A stretch of 28,194 bases of DNA. Origin: Ophiothrix spiculata. Its lineage: Eukaryota; Echinodermata; Ophiuroidea; Amphilepidida; Ophiotrichidae. The notes below the pieces were generated by a model, which was given only the letters and a program-made list of their open reading frames with translations, was not told the DNA's origin and did not search any database. The DNA is taken from NCBI GenBank assembly GCA_000969725.1, contig JXSR01S002707.1. One strand, 5' to 3'. Positions 23,087 to 26,000 of this stretch are shown here, piece by piece. Every line of letters begins with the position of its first letter. Position 1 is the stretch's first letter. The position numbers and the translations under genes are program-made.

Positions 23087-26000
23087 CATTGTTTTTTCTC
23101 TTCTCATCTCAAGTCATTTTTTTAATCTTTTTTTTGTGTCAACCGTTTTGATGTTTTTTGGCAACCCTTTAATTTAGTGTGTCCGCTATTGGGTGTGTCA
23201 TGGCTTTCAGCCAATTGTAAATGTTATACACAAATAAAGTTAGAGTTTTTTGTCAGCAAAACAATGTTTTGCTCTATAAAGCTAAAGCTATAGGTTGATG
23301 CAGCTTTGTCCATCGCTTGATGCTGATATGCAAACTGCTTCATGATGCAATGGCTAGAACACAAAATCAGTCCTGTAAGGTGGCCACATGTGCTACACTT
23401 GTCAATTCCTAAATAATTTAATGTGGGAAATGGTTGAAATATGAAAAGTGATACTTTTACGCAAAACAGGCATTTTCTAACCTATTTCTATTAAAATTTC
23501 AAATATTACACCAAATTTCACAAAGAATAAGGATCCATTGACATACTACTAGATACTGTGATATTGGAATAATTTACCTAACATTTTCATCTAAAATGTC
23601 AAAAATGAGGCTCAAATGAGGATTACAAGAAATTGGCCATTCGTGCATTTAAGCCCTTTCGCAAATTCAGAATCAGCGTGCATTGTGGATAATTTCTGAC
23701 AATCGAGTGAGAGATAACAAAGCGCGACTATAAAGTGTTTTCAACGGATTGAACTTTGCCGTTTTCACAAAAATGTTGCTAACATTAGTTTTATTTGTAG
23801 AAATTTTTTCTCTTTTCTTTTGTTGTTGCAAGATATGTTTGTGAATAAATAATCATTTGAACATTGGTCAATTCGAGTTACAACGCTCAGAATCATAAGA
23901 TTTAGTATTTTGAAAACAGCAAAGTTCACTCCGTTGAAATGATACGTTATAGTTGCGCTTTGTTTATCTCCCACTCAATCGTCAGAAATTACCCACAATG
24001 CACGCTGATTCTGAATTTGCGAAAGGGCTTATTGCGCTGATCTAGTCAATGCCAATGACTAGATTTAAGCAACGAACTGAGCCCTGGATGACTTCCAGCA
24101 TTTTAGAACTTATCAGAACTAGAAACAATCTTCGTTATCGTCTTAATAAAGGTTTACCTGATGTCACCTACAGTGAATACACATCAGTTCGCAACCAAAC
24201 TCAAAGGGCAATAAAAACTGCTAAAGCATCTTACTTTCAATCTAAACTAAGTGAGAGTAAAGGAGATCCTAGAAAGCTATGGCAACATCTGAAAAGTCTC
24301 GGCTACAATTCTAAATCATGTAGCAATGTTAAAATTGTCCTTAATATTGGAGGTAAACTGTGTCATTTCACTCGTTCTGTTTGTGATCATATCAACACAT
24401 TTTTTTCAACAATTGCCAACTCCTTGGTTAGCAAACTACCAACTTTATCCACTGCCTCTGGAACAGCGCCGATGTCTTTTGTTGAGTTCTACAGGGACAA
24501 AGGAGTGCTCCCAAACAGCTGTATTTTACAGCCTGTTTCCATTGAATTTGTTCATAAGGAGCTTTGTGGTTTGAATGTCAACAAGGGAGCAGGTCTTGAT
24601 GGAATTGCCCCTAGATTCCTCAGAGATGGTGCTGACCAACTTGCTCCTCTGATTACCCACATCGTGAACTTGTCAATAACATCTAGCACTGTTCCAGATG
24701 ACATGAAATCTGCTAAAGTTATTCCATTATTTAAAAAGAAGAGCAGATTGGACGTTGGGAATTACCGCCCGATTAGCATTTTAAGTTGTGTTTCTAAAGT
24801 TCTTGAAAAATGTGTTTATAAACAGGTTGAAAATTATCTAAATGTCAATAACCTTCTTTATGATTATCAATCAGGGTTCCGTTCAGGGTATTCCACCGAA
24901 AGCTGTTTAATATTTCTTACTGACCATATTCGTAAACAAATTTCCGAGGGTAAATTCGTGGGTATGCTTTTACTCGACGTCCAAAAAGCCTTCGACAGCG
25001 TGAACCATACTATTCTTTGTAACAAACTACAGGCTATGGGAATCGACCCCAGATGGTTTCAGTCATATTTATCCAACAGGCAGCAACTTGTGAGCATAGA
25101 TGGTATCGACTCCAGTCCCAGTCGGCTTTCCTGTGGAGTACCACAGGGAAGCTTACTGGGCCCGCTGCTCTATCTTTGTTACAGCAACGATATGGAAACC
25201 TCTGTTCATAATAAGCTTCTTCTTTATGCGGATGATAGTGTCATCATTTCCTCCCATACTGATCCTGAGGTCATTTCTCATAGCCTGAGTTCAGATTTAA
25301 AATCTTGCAATAATTGGTTGATTTCTAACAAGCTGTCGCTTCACGTCGGGAAGACAGAATGTATTCTGTTTGGTACCAAACGAAAACTGGGCCAAGTTGG
25401 TGATTTTAAAATTTCTTACAATGATCAAATCATCAAATCCCAAGATTCCATCAAATATTTGGGCGTGACACTTGATCAACATCTCTCTGGAGAAAGCATG
25501 TTTAATTCCATCATGGGAAAAATCAACGGTAAACTTAAGTTCCTTTATAGGCATTCTCAATATTTCAATCAGAAATTGCGCAAAGATTTATGTTCTGCTC
25601 TACTTCAGTGTTATATTGACTACTGTTGTACTTCATGGTTTTCAGGTCTTAATACATGTCAACAACGTAAATTGCAAATTTTTCAAAACAAAATGGTTCG
25701 ATTTATTTTAAATCTATCTCACAGAGAGCATGTTGGTCAGGTTCACTTGGACTCAATCAAATTTCTCAGAATACAAGATAGAGTCAAACAACTCCGCCTC
25801 AATCATGTTTTCAACATATTTTATTCATCAGGCCCATCATATTTGCGTCAATTTTTTACCAAAATATCGGATTCCCACTCGCACCGTACACGTTCTAGCA
25901 CTTACAACTTCCATGTCCCAAGGGTTACGGGCCTTGCCTCCAAATCATTCTTCTACCAGAGTACTCTTGACTGGAATTCTTTGCCTGATGCCATCAAATC

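Noticed and set aside
22851..23177. ORFs rich in Ser, Leu and Pro in three frames
   Set aside because: Produced by the CT/C low-complexity tract in a retrotransposon remnant.
24326..25711. Additional short ORFs inside the reverse-transcriptase region
   Set aside because: Other-frame shadows of the 679-codon ORF.
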